Below, one piece after another: positions 41,345-51,781 of a DNA stretch of 57,736 nucleotides. Below the pieces are notes generated by a model. That model had not been told where the DNA came from. It saw only the letters and a list, made by a program, of their open reading frames with translations, and ran no database searches. The stretch is from Streptomyces sp. SID486 (GTDB taxonomy: Bacteria > Actinomycetota > Actinomycetes > Streptomycetales > Streptomycetaceae), in contig NZ_WWJT01000048.1 in NCBI RefSeq assembly GCF_009865385.1, positions 1 to 57,736 on the forward strand, written 5' to 3'. The translations under genes were made by a program, and so were the position numbers. How positions within the stretch are numbered: position 1 is the first letter of the stretch; every line of letters starts with the position of its first letter.

Positions 41345-42987
41345 TCACCTTCGACCAGGTCACCGTCCAGTACGAGGACGCGGCCGAGCCCGCCCTGCGC
41401 GACGTCGATCTCACGGTGGAGGAAGGCGAACTGTGCCTCGTCGTCGGGCACACCGGCGTCGGCAAGTCCACGCTCCTCGGTGCCGTCAACGGGCTGGTGC
41501 CGCACTTCACCGGCGGCACCCTGTACGGCCGCGTCACCGTCGACGGCCGCGACACCGCCGAGAACCCCCCACGTGAACTCGCCGACGTCGTCGGCGTCGT
41601 CGGCCAGGACCCGGCCGACGGCTTCGTCACCGACACGGTCGAGGAGGAACTGGCCTACACGATGGAGCAGTTGGCCGTTCCAGCCGCGACCATGCGCAAG
41701 CGTGTGGAGGAGACCCTCGACCTGCTCGGCCTCGCCGACCTGCGCCACCGCGCTCTGCACGAACTGTCCGGCGGCCAGCAGCAGCGCGTCGCCATCGGCT
41801 CGGTCCTCACCGCCCACCCGCGCGTCCTGGTCCTGGACGAACCCACGTCCGCCCTCGACCCCACCGCGGCCGAGGAGGTCCTCGCCGCCGTCACCCGGCT
41901 CGTCCACGACCTCGGCGTCACCGTCCTGATGGCCGAGCACCGCCTCGAACGCGTCGTCCAGTACGCGGACCGCGTCATCCACCTGCCCGGCGACGGCCAC
42001 GCCCACATCGGCACCCCCGCCGAGATCCTGCGGACGTCCACGATCGCACCACCGATCGTCGAACTCGGCCGGACCGCGAAGTGGTCACCGCTGCCGCTGT
42101 CCGTCCGTGACGCCCGCCGCGCCGCCGCACCACTGCGGGCCACGCTCGCCGACGTTGCGCCCGTACCCGTGCGGTCCCCGCTGACGGACGGCGAACGGAC
42201 ACGGCTGCTGAGCGCCCGCGGCGTCACGGTCAGCTACCGGGGCGTCGCCGCCGTACGCGAAGTCGACCTCGACCTGCACGCGGGTGAGGTCACCGCGCTG
42301 ATGGGCCGCAACGGCTCCGGAAAATCCTCCCTGCTGTGGGCCCTGCAGGGCTCCGGACCACGCCGGGCGGGAAGCGTGCGGGTGACCGGCGACACCGGCG
42401 GGACGGACCCGCACTCGGTACCGCCGGCCCAAGCCCGTCGGCTCGTCGGGCTGGTTCCGCAGACCCCGGCCGACCTGCTCTACCTGGAGAGCGTCAAACA
42501 GGAACTCGACCAGGCCGACGCCGAGTCGGGCACCGAGTCGAAGGCGCGCGCCCTGCTCGACCGGCTCGCGCCCGGCATCGACGACGCCAGCCATCCCCGA
42601 GATCTCTCCGAGGGGCAGAAACTCGCGCTGGTCCTCGCCATCCAGCTCTCGGCCGCACCCCGGGTCGTCCTGCTGGACGAACCGACCCGGGGCCTGGACT
42701 ACCAGGCCAAGACGGCACTGATCGGCATCGTGGACGCCCTCGCGGCGGAAGGCCGTACGGTCGTCGTCTCCACGCACGACGTCGAATTCGTCGCCCGTGC
42801 CGCCGACCGCGTCGTGGTGATGGCCGAAGGTGATGTCGTCGCCGACGGCCCGACCACGGACGTCATCGTCTCCTCGCCGACCTTCGCCCCGCAGACGGCG
42901 AAGATCCTCTCCCCGCTGCCTTTCCTGACGGTGCACCAAGTGGCACACGAACTCGCCGCCGACTGTGACGAGGGAGCACGCCCATGA
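41341..42987 (+). CDS. ECF transporter ATPase, fused A and A' domains
   Basis: 548 residues from GTG 41341, overlapping ecfT by 4 bases. Domain 1: Walker A GHTGVGKST, signature LSGGQQQR, Walker B VLVLDEPTSALDP, His in AEHRLE. Domain 2: Walker A GRNGSGKSS, degenerate signature LSEGQKLA, Walker B VVLLDEPTRGLD and STHDVEF. Two ABC domains in one chain give the heterodimeric energy unit of an ECF transporter. The signature of domain 2 keeps LS-x-GQ, so both sites could work. Confidence 0.93.
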   Translation: MITFDQVTVQYEDAAEPALRDVDLTVEEGELCLVVGHTGVGKSTLLGAVNGLVPHFTGGTLYGRVTVDGRDTAENPPRELADVVGVVGQDPADGFVTDTVEEELAYTMEQLAVPAATMRKRVEETLDLLGLADLRHRALHELSGGQQQRVAIGSVLTAHPRVLVLDEPTSALDPTAAEEVLAAVTRLVHDLGVTVLMAEHRLERVVQYADRVIHLPGDGHAHIGTPAEILRTSTIAPPIVELGRTAKWSPLPLSVRDARRAAAPLRATLADVAPVPVRSPLTDGERTRLLSARGVTVSYRGVAAVREVDLDLHAGEVTALMGRNGSGKSSLLWALQGSGPRRAGSVRVTGDTGGTDPHSVPPAQARRLVGLVPQTPADLLYLESVKQELDQADAESGTESKARALLDRLAPGIDDASHPRDLSEGQKLALVLAIQLSAAPRVVLLDEPTRGLDYQAKTALIGIVDALAAEGRTVVVSTHDVEFVARAADRVVVMAEGDVVADGPTTDVIVSSPTFAPQTAKILSPLPFLTVHQVAHELAADCDEGARP

Positions 42988-43808
42988 ACCCACGCACCGG
43001 CACCGCCATCCGGCTGACCCCACGCGCCGGCGTGGTCATGGGGCTGGCCGCCTTCCTCGGACTGGTCGCCTTCTTCTGGCCGTTCGTGGTCGCGCCGGGC
43101 ACGTTCGGCTCGAACTACGCGCCCCCGCTGATCTTCGGCGTCCTGCTGGTGCTCGTCCTGTGCGTGGTCCTCTCGGAGATCGCCGAGGGAGGCATCGACT
43201 CCAAGGCGCTCGCCATGCTGGGCGTGCTCTCCGCCGTCAACGCCGCCCTGCGCCCGCTCGGCGCCGGAACGGCGGGCATCGAGACCGTCTTCTTCGTCCT
43301 GGTCCTGGCGGGGCGGGTCTACGGTCCCGGCTTCGGCTTCGTCCTCGGCTGCACCTCGCTGTTCGCCTCCGCGCTGATCACCGGGGGAGTCGGGCCCTGG
43401 ATGCCGTACCAGATGTTCGGCTGCGCCTTCGTGGGCATGCTCGCCGGGTTCCTGCCCAGGGCGGGCGGCCGGCGCGAGGTGCTGATGCTGGCCATGTACG
43501 GCTCGCTGTCCGGCTACCTCTTCGGCTTCCTGCTCAACCTCTCCTTCTGGCCGTTCTCCCTGGACCCCCACAGTTCCATCGCCTACCTGCCGGGCCTGCC
43601 CTTCACCGAGCAGTGGCACCGCTACGTCGCGTTCGACCTGGCCACCTCGCTGGGCTGGGACACCGGCCGGGCGGTCACCAATTTCGTGTGCGTGCTGCTG
43701 GCCGGACCCGCCGTCCTGACCACCTTCCGGCGCGCCGCCCGCAAGGCCCGCTTCCGGGCGCCCGTGCGATTCGTGGCCCCCCGGACGGCCGAATCCGAAC
43801 CCCGCTGA
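42984..43808 (+). CDS. ECF transporter S component, probably for cobalamin
   Basis: 274 residues; ATG overlaps the ATPase stop by 4 bases. Six membrane segments are visible (GVVMGLAAFLGLVAFFWPFV, LIFGVLLVLVLCVVLSEIAE, LAMLGVLSAVNAALRPLGAG, FVLGCTSLFASALITGGVGP, MYGSLSGYLFGFLLNLSFWP and TNFVCVLLAGPAVLTTF), in the order usual for ECF S proteins. GGVGPWMPYQMFG is a family-type loop. Substrate is inferred from riboswitch 3 and the two B12-binder-like genes in the same operon. Confidence 0.88.
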   Translation: MNPRTGTAIRLTPRAGVVMGLAAFLGLVAFFWPFVVAPGTFGSNYAPPLIFGVLLVLVLCVVLSEIAEGGIDSKALAMLGVLSAVNAALRPLGAGTAGIETVFFVLVLAGRVYGPGFGFVLGCTSLFASALITGGVGPWMPYQMFGCAFVGMLAGFLPRAGGRREVLMLAMYGSLSGYLFGFLLNLSFWPFSLDPHSSIAYLPGLPFTEQWHRYVAFDLATSLGWDTGRAVTNFVCVLLAGPAVLTTFRRAARKARFRAPVRFVAPRTAESEPR

Positions 43809-43850
43809 CCTCGAACACCACCGGAACCCGGCCTGCGGGGGTGGATTTAC

Positions 43851-43862
43851 TAGGACGTCCAA
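43851..43862. promoter_or_regulatory. Palindromic operator-like site
   Basis: TAGGACGTCCAA has a perfect GGACGTCC core and is followed by the AT-rich AACTATATAT, a candidate promoter region, just before riboswitch 4. The bound regulator is unknown. Confidence 0.45.
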
Positions 43863-43869
43863 CTATATA

Positions 43870-44040
43870 TTCGAGGGGTAGGCCCGCGGTGCAGGGAAGC
43901 CGGTGTGATTCCGGCACGGTCCCGCCACTGTGACCGGGGAGTACGCCGTCGAGCAGGACGCCACTGACGAGCTGGATGTCGGGAAGGCGGACGGCGCGCG
44001 CTGATCCGGGAGTCAGGATACCGGCCGCGGGATGTTCCGT
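43870..44040 (+). promoter_or_regulatory. Cobalamin riboswitch 4
   Basis: The most canonical of the five: GCAGGGAAGCCGGTGTGATT, CCGGCACGGTCCCGCCACTG, TGACCGGGGAG and GGGAGTCAGGATACCGGCC. It lies 62 bases past the ECF S gene and about 230 bases before mmsA, with only a 26-codon frame in between. Confidence 0.92.
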
Positions 44041-44068
44041 GTTGTCCACGAGGATGGAGCTGACACGC

Positions 44069-44149
44069 ATGGCACCGCTGCGTATTCACGATCCCGGCGG
44101 ACTCGGCCGCCGGCGTCACTCACGCCGCATTCCCGTCGTCACCGCCTGA
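44069..44149 (+). CDS. Possible 26-residue leader ORF after riboswitch 4
   Basis: ATG 44069 follows GAGGATGGAGC at a workable distance and encodes a basic peptide (MAPLRIHDPGGLGRRRHSRR, then IPVVTA). It is the first frame after the riboswitch. It could be a short regulatory frame or chance. The 121 bases between it and mmsA hold nothing recognisable. Confidence 0.35.
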   Translation: MAPLRIHDPGGLGRRRHSRRIPVVTA

Positions 44150-44270
44150 CGGTTCGCCCGCCATACGCGTTCTCGCGCTGCCCCCGCACACACGTGCACG
44201 CCACCGCGTCCCTGTGTGCCGGTTCGGCGCGCCATCCCGGATCACCCGCACCTGACGAGAGCAGGCACCC

Positions 44271-45794
<1,524 letters not shown>

Positions 45795-45801
45795 GTGCCG
45801 T

Positions 45802-46950
45802 ATGACCACCACCTGGCTCACCGAGGACCAGCAGGCCCTCGTCGAGACCACCCTCGACTTCGCCCAGGACCACCTGGCGCCGCACGCCCTGGACTGGGAC
45901 CGCGACAAGCACTTCCCCGTCGATGTGCTGCGCAAGGCGGCCGGGATCGGACTCGGCGGCGTCTACGTCCGCGAGGAGTCCGGCGGTTCCGGCCTCACCC
46001 GCACCGACGGCGTGCTCGTCTTCGAGACCCTCGCCTCCGGCTGCCCGTCCATCGCCGGATACCTCTCCATCCACAACATGGTCGCCTGGATGATCGACCG
46101 CTACGGCGACGACGCCCAGCGCGACCGGTGGCTGCCCCGCCTGTGCGCCATGGAGGACCTCGCCAGCTACTGCCTGACCGAACCGGGCGCCGGTTCCGAC
46201 GCGGCAGCGCTGACCACCAGGGCCGTCCGCGACGGCGACCACTACGTCCTGACCGGCGTCAAGCAGTTCATCTCCGGCGCGGGCGCCTCTCAGGTGTACG
46301 TCGTGATGGCCCGTACCGGCGGCGCCGGCCCTGACGGCGTCTCGGCCTTCCTCGTCGACAAGGACGACCCCGGGCTCACCTTCGGCCCCGATGAACGGAA
46401 GATGGGCTGGAACGCCCAGCCGACCCGCCAGGTCGTCCTGGACGGCGTACGACTGCCCGCCGACCGGCTCGTGGGCCGCGAGGGCGAGGGCTTCCGCATC
46501 GCCATGAACGGCCTGAACGGCGGCCGCCTCGGCATCGCCGCCTGCTCGCTCGGCGGCGCCCGCAGCGCCCTCGACCGCAGCCTCGCCCACCTCGCCGACC
46601 GGGAGGCGTTCGGCGCCCGGCTCCTCGACGCGCAGGCGCTGCGCTTCCGCCTCGCCGACATGGCCACCGAGCTGGCCGCCGCCCGTGCCCTGGTCCAGCA
46701 GGCCGCGGGAGCCCTCGACCGAGGCGACCCGCAGGCACCGTACCTGTGCGCCATGGCGAAGCGGTTCGCCACCGACACCGGGTACTCGGTCGCCGACCGC
46801 GCACTCCAGCTGCACGGGGGCTACGGCTACCTCAGCGAGTACGGCATCGAGAAGATCGTCCGAGACCTGCGCGTCCACCAAATCCTGGAAGGAACGAACG
46901 AGATCATGCGCGTCATCGTGGCCCGCGGCCTGACGGAGGTGTGCGGATGA
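45802..46950 (+). CDS. Acyl-CoA dehydrogenase (probable isobutyryl-CoA dehydrogenase)
   Basis: 382 residues with the FAD acyl-CoA dehydrogenase fold: SYCLTEPGAGSDAAALTTRA, KMGWNAQPTRQVVLDGVRLP, GLNGGRLGIAACSLGGARSA, FGARLLDAQALRFRLADMAT, QLHGGYGYLSEYGIEKIVRD and the catalytic Glu in ILEGTNEIMR. It forms methacrylyl-CoA from isobutyryl-CoA in valine degradation; the substrate is inferred from mmsA, the hydrolase and mmsB in the same operon. It ends in a 4-base overlap with the next gene. Confidence 0.92.
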   Translation: MTTTWLTEDQQALVETTLDFAQDHLAPHALDWDRDKHFPVDVLRKAAGIGLGGVYVREESGGSGLTRTDGVLVFETLASGCPSIAGYLSIHNMVAWMIDRYGDDAQRDRWLPRLCAMEDLASYCLTEPGAGSDAAALTTRAVRDGDHYVLTGVKQFISGAGASQVYVVMARTGGAGPDGVSAFLVDKDDPGLTFGPDERKMGWNAQPTRQVVLDGVRLPADRLVGREGEGFRIAMNGLNGGRLGIAACSLGGARSALDRSLAHLADREAFGARLLDAQALRFRLADMATELAAARALVQQAAGALDRGDPQAPYLCAMAKRFATDTGYSVADRALQLHGGYGYLSEYGIEKIVRDLRVHQILEGTNEIMRVIVARGLTEVCG

Positions 46951-48023
46951 CCGCCACCGACGAACCCGTCCTGTTCCACACCACCGGCCGGGCCGCCCAC
47001 ATCACCCTGAACCGGCCCAAGGCCCTCAACGCCCTCAGCCACGAGATGGTCCGCCGCATCGACGACGCGCTCGGCAACTGGGAGCGCGACCCGGCCGTGG
47101 AGACCGTCGTCATCACCGGTGCCGGGGAGCGGGGCCTCTGCGCGGGCGGCGACATCCGCAGCATCCACGACGACGCCCGCGACGGCGACGGCTCCGCCTC
47201 GGCCGCTTTCTGGCGCGACGAGTACCGCCTCAACGCCCGGATCGCCCGCTACCCCAAGCCGTACGTGGCCGTCATGGACGGCATCGTCATGGGCGGCGGG
47301 GTCGGAGTGTCCGCGCACGGCAGCGTCCGGATCGTCACCGAACGCTCGCGGATCGCCATGCCGGAGACCGGGATCGGCTTCGTCCCGGACGTCGGCGGCA
47401 CCTACCTGCTCGGCCTGGCGCCCGGTGAACTGGGCACGCACCTGGCGCTGACCGGCGCACGGATCGGTGCGGGGGACGCTCTGCTCTGCGGGCTCGCCGA
47501 CCACTTCGTGCCGTCCGCGGCACTGAGGGGATTCATCGACGACCTCGCCGAGATGCCCGTGCGCGACGCACTGGGCCGCCATGTACAGCCGCCCCCCGAG
47601 GACGAGTTGGGCAGCCGACGGGCGTGGATCGACTCCTGCTACGCCGCTGGCACGGTCGAGGAGATCGTCGACCGGTTGCTCGCCGACGGCGGCCGGGACG
47701 CCAAGGAAGCAGCCGAGACCCTCCTCGCCAAGTCGCCCACCGCCCTCAAGGTCACCCTCGCCGCCCTGTCCCGCGCCCGGCGCCTCGGCCCGCTGGAGCG
47801 CGTCCTCGACCAGGAGTACCGCGTCTCCCGCGCCGCCCTGCGGCATCCGGACCTCGTGGAGGGCATCCGCGCCCAGGTCATCGACAAGGACCGCGATCCG
47901 CGCTGGTCGCCGGCCACCCTGGTCGAGGTGACCGAAGCCGACGTCGAACGCTTCTTCGCTCCGCTCGGTGAGCGCGAACTCGGACTCGCCGGTCCGGACG
48001 CGACCACGGAGGTGGCCTGGTGA
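46947..48023 (+). CDS. 3-hydroxyisobutyryl-CoA hydrolase
   Basis: 358 residues from ATG 46947 (ATGA overlap). It belongs to the crotonase superfamily: LNRPKALNALSHEMVRRIDD, GAGERGLCAGGDIRSIHDDA, MGGGVGVSAHGSVRIVTERS, MPETGIGFVPDVGGTYLLGL. The long C-terminus with LVEGIRAQVIDKDRDPRWSP separates HIBCH-type hydrolases from enoyl-CoA hydratases. It releases 3-hydroxyisobutyrate from its CoA ester, feeding mmsB next in the operon. Confidence 0.92.
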   Translation: MTATDEPVLFHTTGRAAHITLNRPKALNALSHEMVRRIDDALGNWERDPAVETVVITGAGERGLCAGGDIRSIHDDARDGDGSASAAFWRDEYRLNARIARYPKPYVAVMDGIVMGGGVGVSAHGSVRIVTERSRIAMPETGIGFVPDVGGTYLLGLAPGELGTHLALTGARIGAGDALLCGLADHFVPSAALRGFIDDLAEMPVRDALGRHVQPPPEDELGSRRAWIDSCYAAGTVEEIVDRLLADGGRDAKEAAETLLAKSPTALKVTLAALSRARRLGPLERVLDQEYRVSRAALRHPDLVEGIRAQVIDKDRDPRWSPATLVEVTEADVERFFAPLGERELGLAGPDATTEVAW

Positions 48024-48916
48024 GCCCTGCCGTCGCCTTCATCGGCCTCGGGCACATGGGAGCCCCCATGGCCGCCAACCTGGTCAAGGCCGGGCACCGC
48101 GTGCGCGGTCACGATCTCGTGCCCGAGGCCGTGGACAGCGCCGCGCGGGCAGGCGTGGAACCCGCGCCGTCGGCGGCCGCCGCGGTCGCCGACGCCGACG
48201 CGGTCATCACCATGCTTCCCGCGGGCCGCCATGTCCTGGACCTCTACGACACCCTTCTGCCCGCCGCCCGGCCCGGCACCCTGTTCATCGACTGCTCCAC
48301 CATCGATGTCGCCGACGCCCGTGCCGCCCACGACCGCGCGGCAGCCGCCGGAATGCGAACCCTGGACGCACCGGTCTCCGGCGGAGTCGTGGGAGCCGAA
48401 GCGGCCACCCTCACCTTCATGGCCGGCGGGGGAGAGACCGCGTTCGCCGAGGCGCTTCCGCTGCTCGAAGCCATGGGCAAGAAGGCCGTCCACTGCGGGG
48501 GTGCGGGTGCCGGGCAGGCGGCCAAGATCTGCAACAACATGATCCTCGGGGTCTCCATGATCGCCGTCAGTGAGGCGTTCGTCCTCGCCGAGAGCCTCGG
48601 CCTGTCCCACCAGGCCCTGTACGACGTGGCCTCGACGGCATCCGGGCAGTGCTGGGCCCTCAGCGTCAACTGCCCCGTTCCCGGGCCCGTGCCGACCAGC
48701 CCGGCCAACCGGGACTACCGTCCGGGATTCGCCGCCTCCTTGATGGCCAAGGACCTGGGGCTCGCGGCCAACGCGGCCAGGGCGGGCGGAGTGCACGCGG
48801 AACTCGGCCTAAGAGCCGCCGAGTTGTACTCCGCCTATGCCGAGCGAGCCGGTGCCACGGAGGACTTCTCCGGCATCGTACGCACGATCAGGGACCAGAG
48901 CGGAGCTGAGGGATGA
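48020..48916 (+). CDS. mmsB: 3-hydroxyisobutyrate dehydrogenase
   Basis: 298 residues from GTG 48020 (4-base overlap). NAD(P)-binding motif [20 protein letters not shown], the substrate motif [20 protein letters not shown], and the catalytic Lys region [20 protein letters not shown]. It oxidises 3-hydroxyisobutyrate to methylmalonate semialdehyde, the substrate of MmsA encoded first in the operon. Confidence 0.95.
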   Translation: MSPAVAFIGLGHMGAPMAANLVKAGHRVRGHDLVPEAVDSAARAGVEPAPSAAAAVADADAVITMLPAGRHVLDLYDTLLPAARPGTLFIDCSTIDVADARAAHDRAAAAGMRTLDAPVSGGVVGAEAATLTFMAGGGETAFAEALPLLEAMGKKAVHCGGAGAGQAAKICNNMILGVSMIAVSEAFVLAESLGLSHQALYDVASTASGQCWALSVNCPVPGPVPTSPANRDYRPGFAASLMAKDLGLAANAARAGGVHAELGLRAAELYSAYAERAGATEDFSGIVRTIRDQSGAEG

Positions 48917-49704
48917 CCACGGAACCGGCCGCCGAGTACGAGACGATCCTGGTCGAGCGCAAGGGCCGGACCGCCCTGCTCACCCTGAACCGGCCCAGGG
49001 CACTCAACGCCCTCGACCTCCAGGTCATGAACGAAGTCGTCGCGGCGACCGAGGCCCTCGACCGGGACCCGGGCTGTGGCTGCATCGTGATCACCGGTTC
49101 GGCGAAGGCGTTCGCGGCCGGTGCCGACATCAAGGAGATGCAGCCACAGGGATACATGGACATGTACCTGGCCGACTGGTTCGCCGCCTGGGACCGCCTC
49201 GGACAACTGCGTACGCCCACCGTGGCCGCCGTCGCCGGATACGCCCTGGGAGGAGGCTGTGAGCTCGCCATGCTCTGCGACATCCTGCTCGCCGCCGACA
49301 CGGCCGTCTTCGGCCAGCCCGAGATCAAGCTGGGGGTGATCCCCGGCATCGGCGGCTCCCAGCGCCTGACCCGTGCCGTCGGCAAGGCCAAGGCCATGGA
49401 GCTGTGCCTGACCGGGCGCACCATGGACGCGACCGAAGCCGAGCGAGCCGGACTGGTCTCCCGCGTAGTCCCTGCCGACGACCTGCTCGGCGAAGCCCTG
49501 GCCGTAGCCGAGACGGTCGCCGGCATGTCGCTGCCGGTCGCGATGATGGCCAAGGAAGCGGTCGGGCGGGCCTTCGAGACCACCCTCACGGAAGGCGTCC
49601 GCTTCGAACGCCGTCTGTTCCACGCCGTGTTCGCGACCGCCGACCAGAAGGAAGGCATGGGGGCGTTCGTCGGCAGACGACCACCGGTGTTCCGGCACCG
49701 CTGA
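48913..49704 (+). CDS. Enoyl-CoA hydratase
   Basis: 263 residues, ATGA overlap with mmsB. It has [20 protein letters not shown], the oxyanion motif [34 protein letters not shown] and the catalytic Glu region [20 protein letters not shown]. It hydrates methacrylyl-CoA to 3-hydroxyisobutyryl-CoA, completing the route from isobutyryl-CoA to propionyl-CoA in this operon. Confidence 0.93.
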   Translation: MTTEPAAEYETILVERKGRTALLTLNRPRALNALDLQVMNEVVAATEALDRDPGCGCIVITGSAKAFAAGADIKEMQPQGYMDMYLADWFAAWDRLGQLRTPTVAAVAGYALGGGCELAMLCDILLAADTAVFGQPEIKLGVIPGIGGSQRLTRAVGKAKAMELCLTGRTMDATEAERAGLVSRVVPADDLLGEALAVAETVAGMSLPVAMMAKEAVGRAFETTLTEGVRFERRLFHAVFATADQKEGMGAFVGRRPPVFRHR

Positions 49705-49794
49705 ACCACGAAGCCCATGCCCGTACCGTCCGTCCGGTGGGAGAGGAAGATCACGCCGGGCGGACGCGGTCTTGGCCGTGCATGCGTCACGCGG

Positions 49795-49920
49795 TACGGT
49801 CTGTCCGATATCGACGACGGCGAGACGGAAGCCGGTGGGAATCCGGCACGGTCGCGCCACTGTATGCGGGACCCCTTCCTGGGGTGTTGCGTGAGTCAGA
49901 CCCGTGGCCGTCGTCCTGTG
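49795..49920 (+). promoter_or_regulatory. Cobalamin riboswitch 5
   Basis: GACGGAAGCCGGTGGGAATC, CGGCACGGTCGCGCCACTGT and the 3' GTGAGTCAGACCCG match the B12 consensus. It controls cbtB-cbtA. Confidence 0.9.
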
Positions 49921-49962
49921 CACCACCGAGATGGGACGCGAACTCCCAGAGGAGGCCCTGCC

Positions 49963-50184
49963 ATGGCGCAGACCGTCGCCCAGCCGACAGCCAGCACTCC
50001 CGCCATCCCCGCCAAGCTGCCGTTGAAGGCGATAGCTCCCTGGGCGGTCTTCTTCGGCGTCCTGATGCTGGTCCTGCTCTACTTCGTCGGCGCCGAGCAG
50101 GGCGCCACCTCCGTGGTCAACGGCACCGACGTCCACGAGTGGGTGCACGACGCCCGCCACCTGCTCGGCTTCCCCTGCCACTGA
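49963..50184 (+). CDS. cbtB: Cobalt transporter subunit CbtB
   Basis: 73 residues from ATG 49963 with GAGGAGG upstream. One membrane helix (APWAVFFGVLMLVLLYFVGA) and a C-terminal His-rich motif HEWVHDARHLLGFPCH, which binds metal in CbtB proteins. It pairs with CbtA as a B12-riboswitch-controlled cobalt uptake system, supplying cobalt for corrin synthesis. The family assignment is from comparative genomics. Confidence 0.93.
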   Translation: MAQTVAQPTASTPAIPAKLPLKAIAPWAVFFGVLMLVLLYFVGAEQGATSVVNGTDVHEWVHDARHLLGFPCH

Positions 50185-50205
50185 CGCGAGGGACGCCGCA
50201 CACCC

Positions 50206-50958
50206 ATGAACTCCGCAACGGTAAGAAACCTCCTCGTGCGGGGCATGCTCGCCGGCCTTGCCGCCGGCGTGCTCGCCCTCGTCGTCGCCTACCTCCTCGG
50301 TGAGCCGAGCGTCGACAAGGCGATCGCCTTCGAGGACGCCCACTCCCACGAGCACGAGATGGAAGTCGTCTCCCGCTCCCTGCAGTCCACCGCGGGCCTC
50401 GCCACCGGCGTCCTCGTCTACGGGGTCGCCTTCGGCGGCATCGCCGCGCTCGCGTACTGCTTCGCGCTCGGCCGCGTGGGCCGCTTCGGCCCGCGGGCGA
50501 CCGCGCTGCTGCTGTCCGGCTGCGCCCTGCTCGCCGTCTACGTCGTGCCGTTCCTGAAGTACCCGGCGAACCCGCCCTCGGTCGGCGACCCCGACACCAT
50601 CGGCAAGCGGACCACGCTGTACTTCCTGATGATGCTGCTCAGCGTCCTCCTCGCGGTCGCCGCGACCATCCTGGGCAAGCGCCTGGCGCCCAGCCTGGGC
50701 ACCTGGTGGGCGACGGTCGTCGCGGTGGCCGCCTTCGCCGTCGTGATCGGTCTGGCCTACGCGTTCCTGCCCGTCATCAACGAGGTGCCGAAGGACTTCC
50801 CGGCCGCCCTGCTGTGGCGGTTCCGCCTGTCCGCACTGGCCATCCAGTCCGCCCTGTGGGCCGGCTTCGGTCTGCTCTTCGGTGAACTGGCGGAACGCCT
50901 GCTGGCCCCCAAGCCGGCAGCGGCCACCAGCGGCAGCGCGGTTCCGGCCGCGCACTGA
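50206..50958 (+). CDS. cbtA: Cobalt transporter subunit CbtA
   Basis: 250 residues with five or six membrane segments (VRGMLAGLAAGVLALVVAYL, ATGVLVYGVAFGGIAALAYC, ALLLSGCALLAVYVVPFLKY, MMLLSVLLAVAATILG, LAIQSALWAGFGLLFGELAE) and an N-terminal His-rich loop (DAHSHEHEME) near the first helix. The KYPANPPSVG motif after the third helix is typical. It follows cbtB by 21 bases and ends in a terminator. Confidence 0.93.
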   Translation: MNSATVRNLLVRGMLAGLAAGVLALVVAYLLGEPSVDKAIAFEDAHSHEHEMEVVSRSLQSTAGLATGVLVYGVAFGGIAALAYCFALGRVGRFGPRATALLLSGCALLAVYVVPFLKYPANPPSVGDPDTIGKRTTLYFLMMLLSVLLAVAATILGKRLAPSLGTWWATVVAVAAFAVVIGLAYAFLPVINEVPKDFPAALLWRFRLSALAIQSALWAGFGLLFGELAERLLAPKPAAATSGSAVPAAH

Positions 50959-50972
50959 TTCCTTCCGGACAA

Positions 50973-51007
50973 CAGAGGGCCCTTCGGAACCATCCGGGGG
51001 CCCTCTG
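50973..51007 (+). terminator. Intrinsic terminator after cbtA
   Basis: CAGAGGGCCC pairs with GGGCCCTCTG; the interior also pairs in part (TTCGGA with TCCGG). Confidence 0.85.
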
Positions 51008-51106
51008 GCGTTCTCCGGACACCGAGTCCCACCTCAAGAGTGCGTACGGCTCGACAGTGCAGCCCGACCCGACGCGGACCACCCGGCCGATGAGCGGAGG
51101 AACCGA

Positions 51107-51436
51107 GTGGCCAGAACCCCCCAGCCGCGCCACATCACCCTCGGCGGCCGTGAGGCGGTCGCCCTCACCCGGGAGGAATACGACCAGCTCATCGCCAGCC
51201 GACGGCAGATCGGCGGCCAGAGCGCCCGGGTACGGGTCCTCGCCCAGCAGGCCAAGCGCACCGAACAACTGCTCCATGACCTGGAGGCCCTGATCGCCTC
51301 ACAGGGGGAGGACTGCACCGGGCGGGCCCACACGTCGTCGGCGCCCTGTGCCGAAAGTACGTCCGCCCAGACTGGTTCCTGCCTCCGCTGCGAGCTGGCG
51401 GCGTTGCTGCGCCGTCACCGGGATCCGGCGTCCTGA
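51107..51436 (+). CDS. Small hypothetical protein with coiled coil
   Basis: 109 residues from GTG 51107 with GGAGG upstream: HITLGGREAVALTREEYDQL, then a long helix (SARVRVLAQQAKRTEQLLHD, LEALIASQ) and a Cys-containing tail (APCAES, SCLRCELAALLRRH). The LTREEYDQLIASRRQ start recalls antitoxin-like or DNA-binding N-termini, but no family is assigned. Cytoplasmic; function unknown. Confidence 0.65.
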   Translation: MARTPQPRHITLGGREAVALTREEYDQLIASRRQIGGQSARVRVLAQQAKRTEQLLHDLEALIASQGEDCTGRAHTSSAPCAESTSAQTGSCLRCELAALLRRHRDPAS

Positions 51437-51554
51437 ATGTCGGTGACGAGTCCTGGTCGACGTCCGGCACGGCCAGGGGGCGCCCGAGCCGCAGATTCCA
51501 GCGCCCAGGCCGGCCGCTGAGCTCGGTCAACGTGAGGGGAGGCACATCGAGGCG

Positions 51555-51781
51555 TCAGAAGACAGCGGCGGGTATGTCCCACGCCGCACTGATCGCCGCC
51601 CGCGCCACCTCCGGCCCGGCCACAGCGAGCACACGACCCTCGACAGCCCCGCCTCCTCCAGCCACCGCGCGACTCTCCCGCACGGAACCTGTACGGACTC
51701 ACCCCCGTGCGGTGCGCTCCCCGGGTCGGTGAGCCAGCGGGCCACGGCTTCCGGCTCGGTGGCTCCGGCTGTCGGTGTCAT
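51555..51781 (-). pseudogene. Small frameshifted gene downstream of the prpR-like gene
   Basis: ATG 51781 overlaps the regulator's stop (ATGA) and reads [20 protein letters not shown], then HGGESVQVPCGRVARWLEEA. A plausible ending in the neighbouring frame (GRVLAVAGPEVARAAISAAW, DIPAAVF) stops at 51555. One base change near 51645-51660 would join the two into a ~75-residue protein. No family is known. Coupling to the regulator suggests a linked role. Confidence 0.45.
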
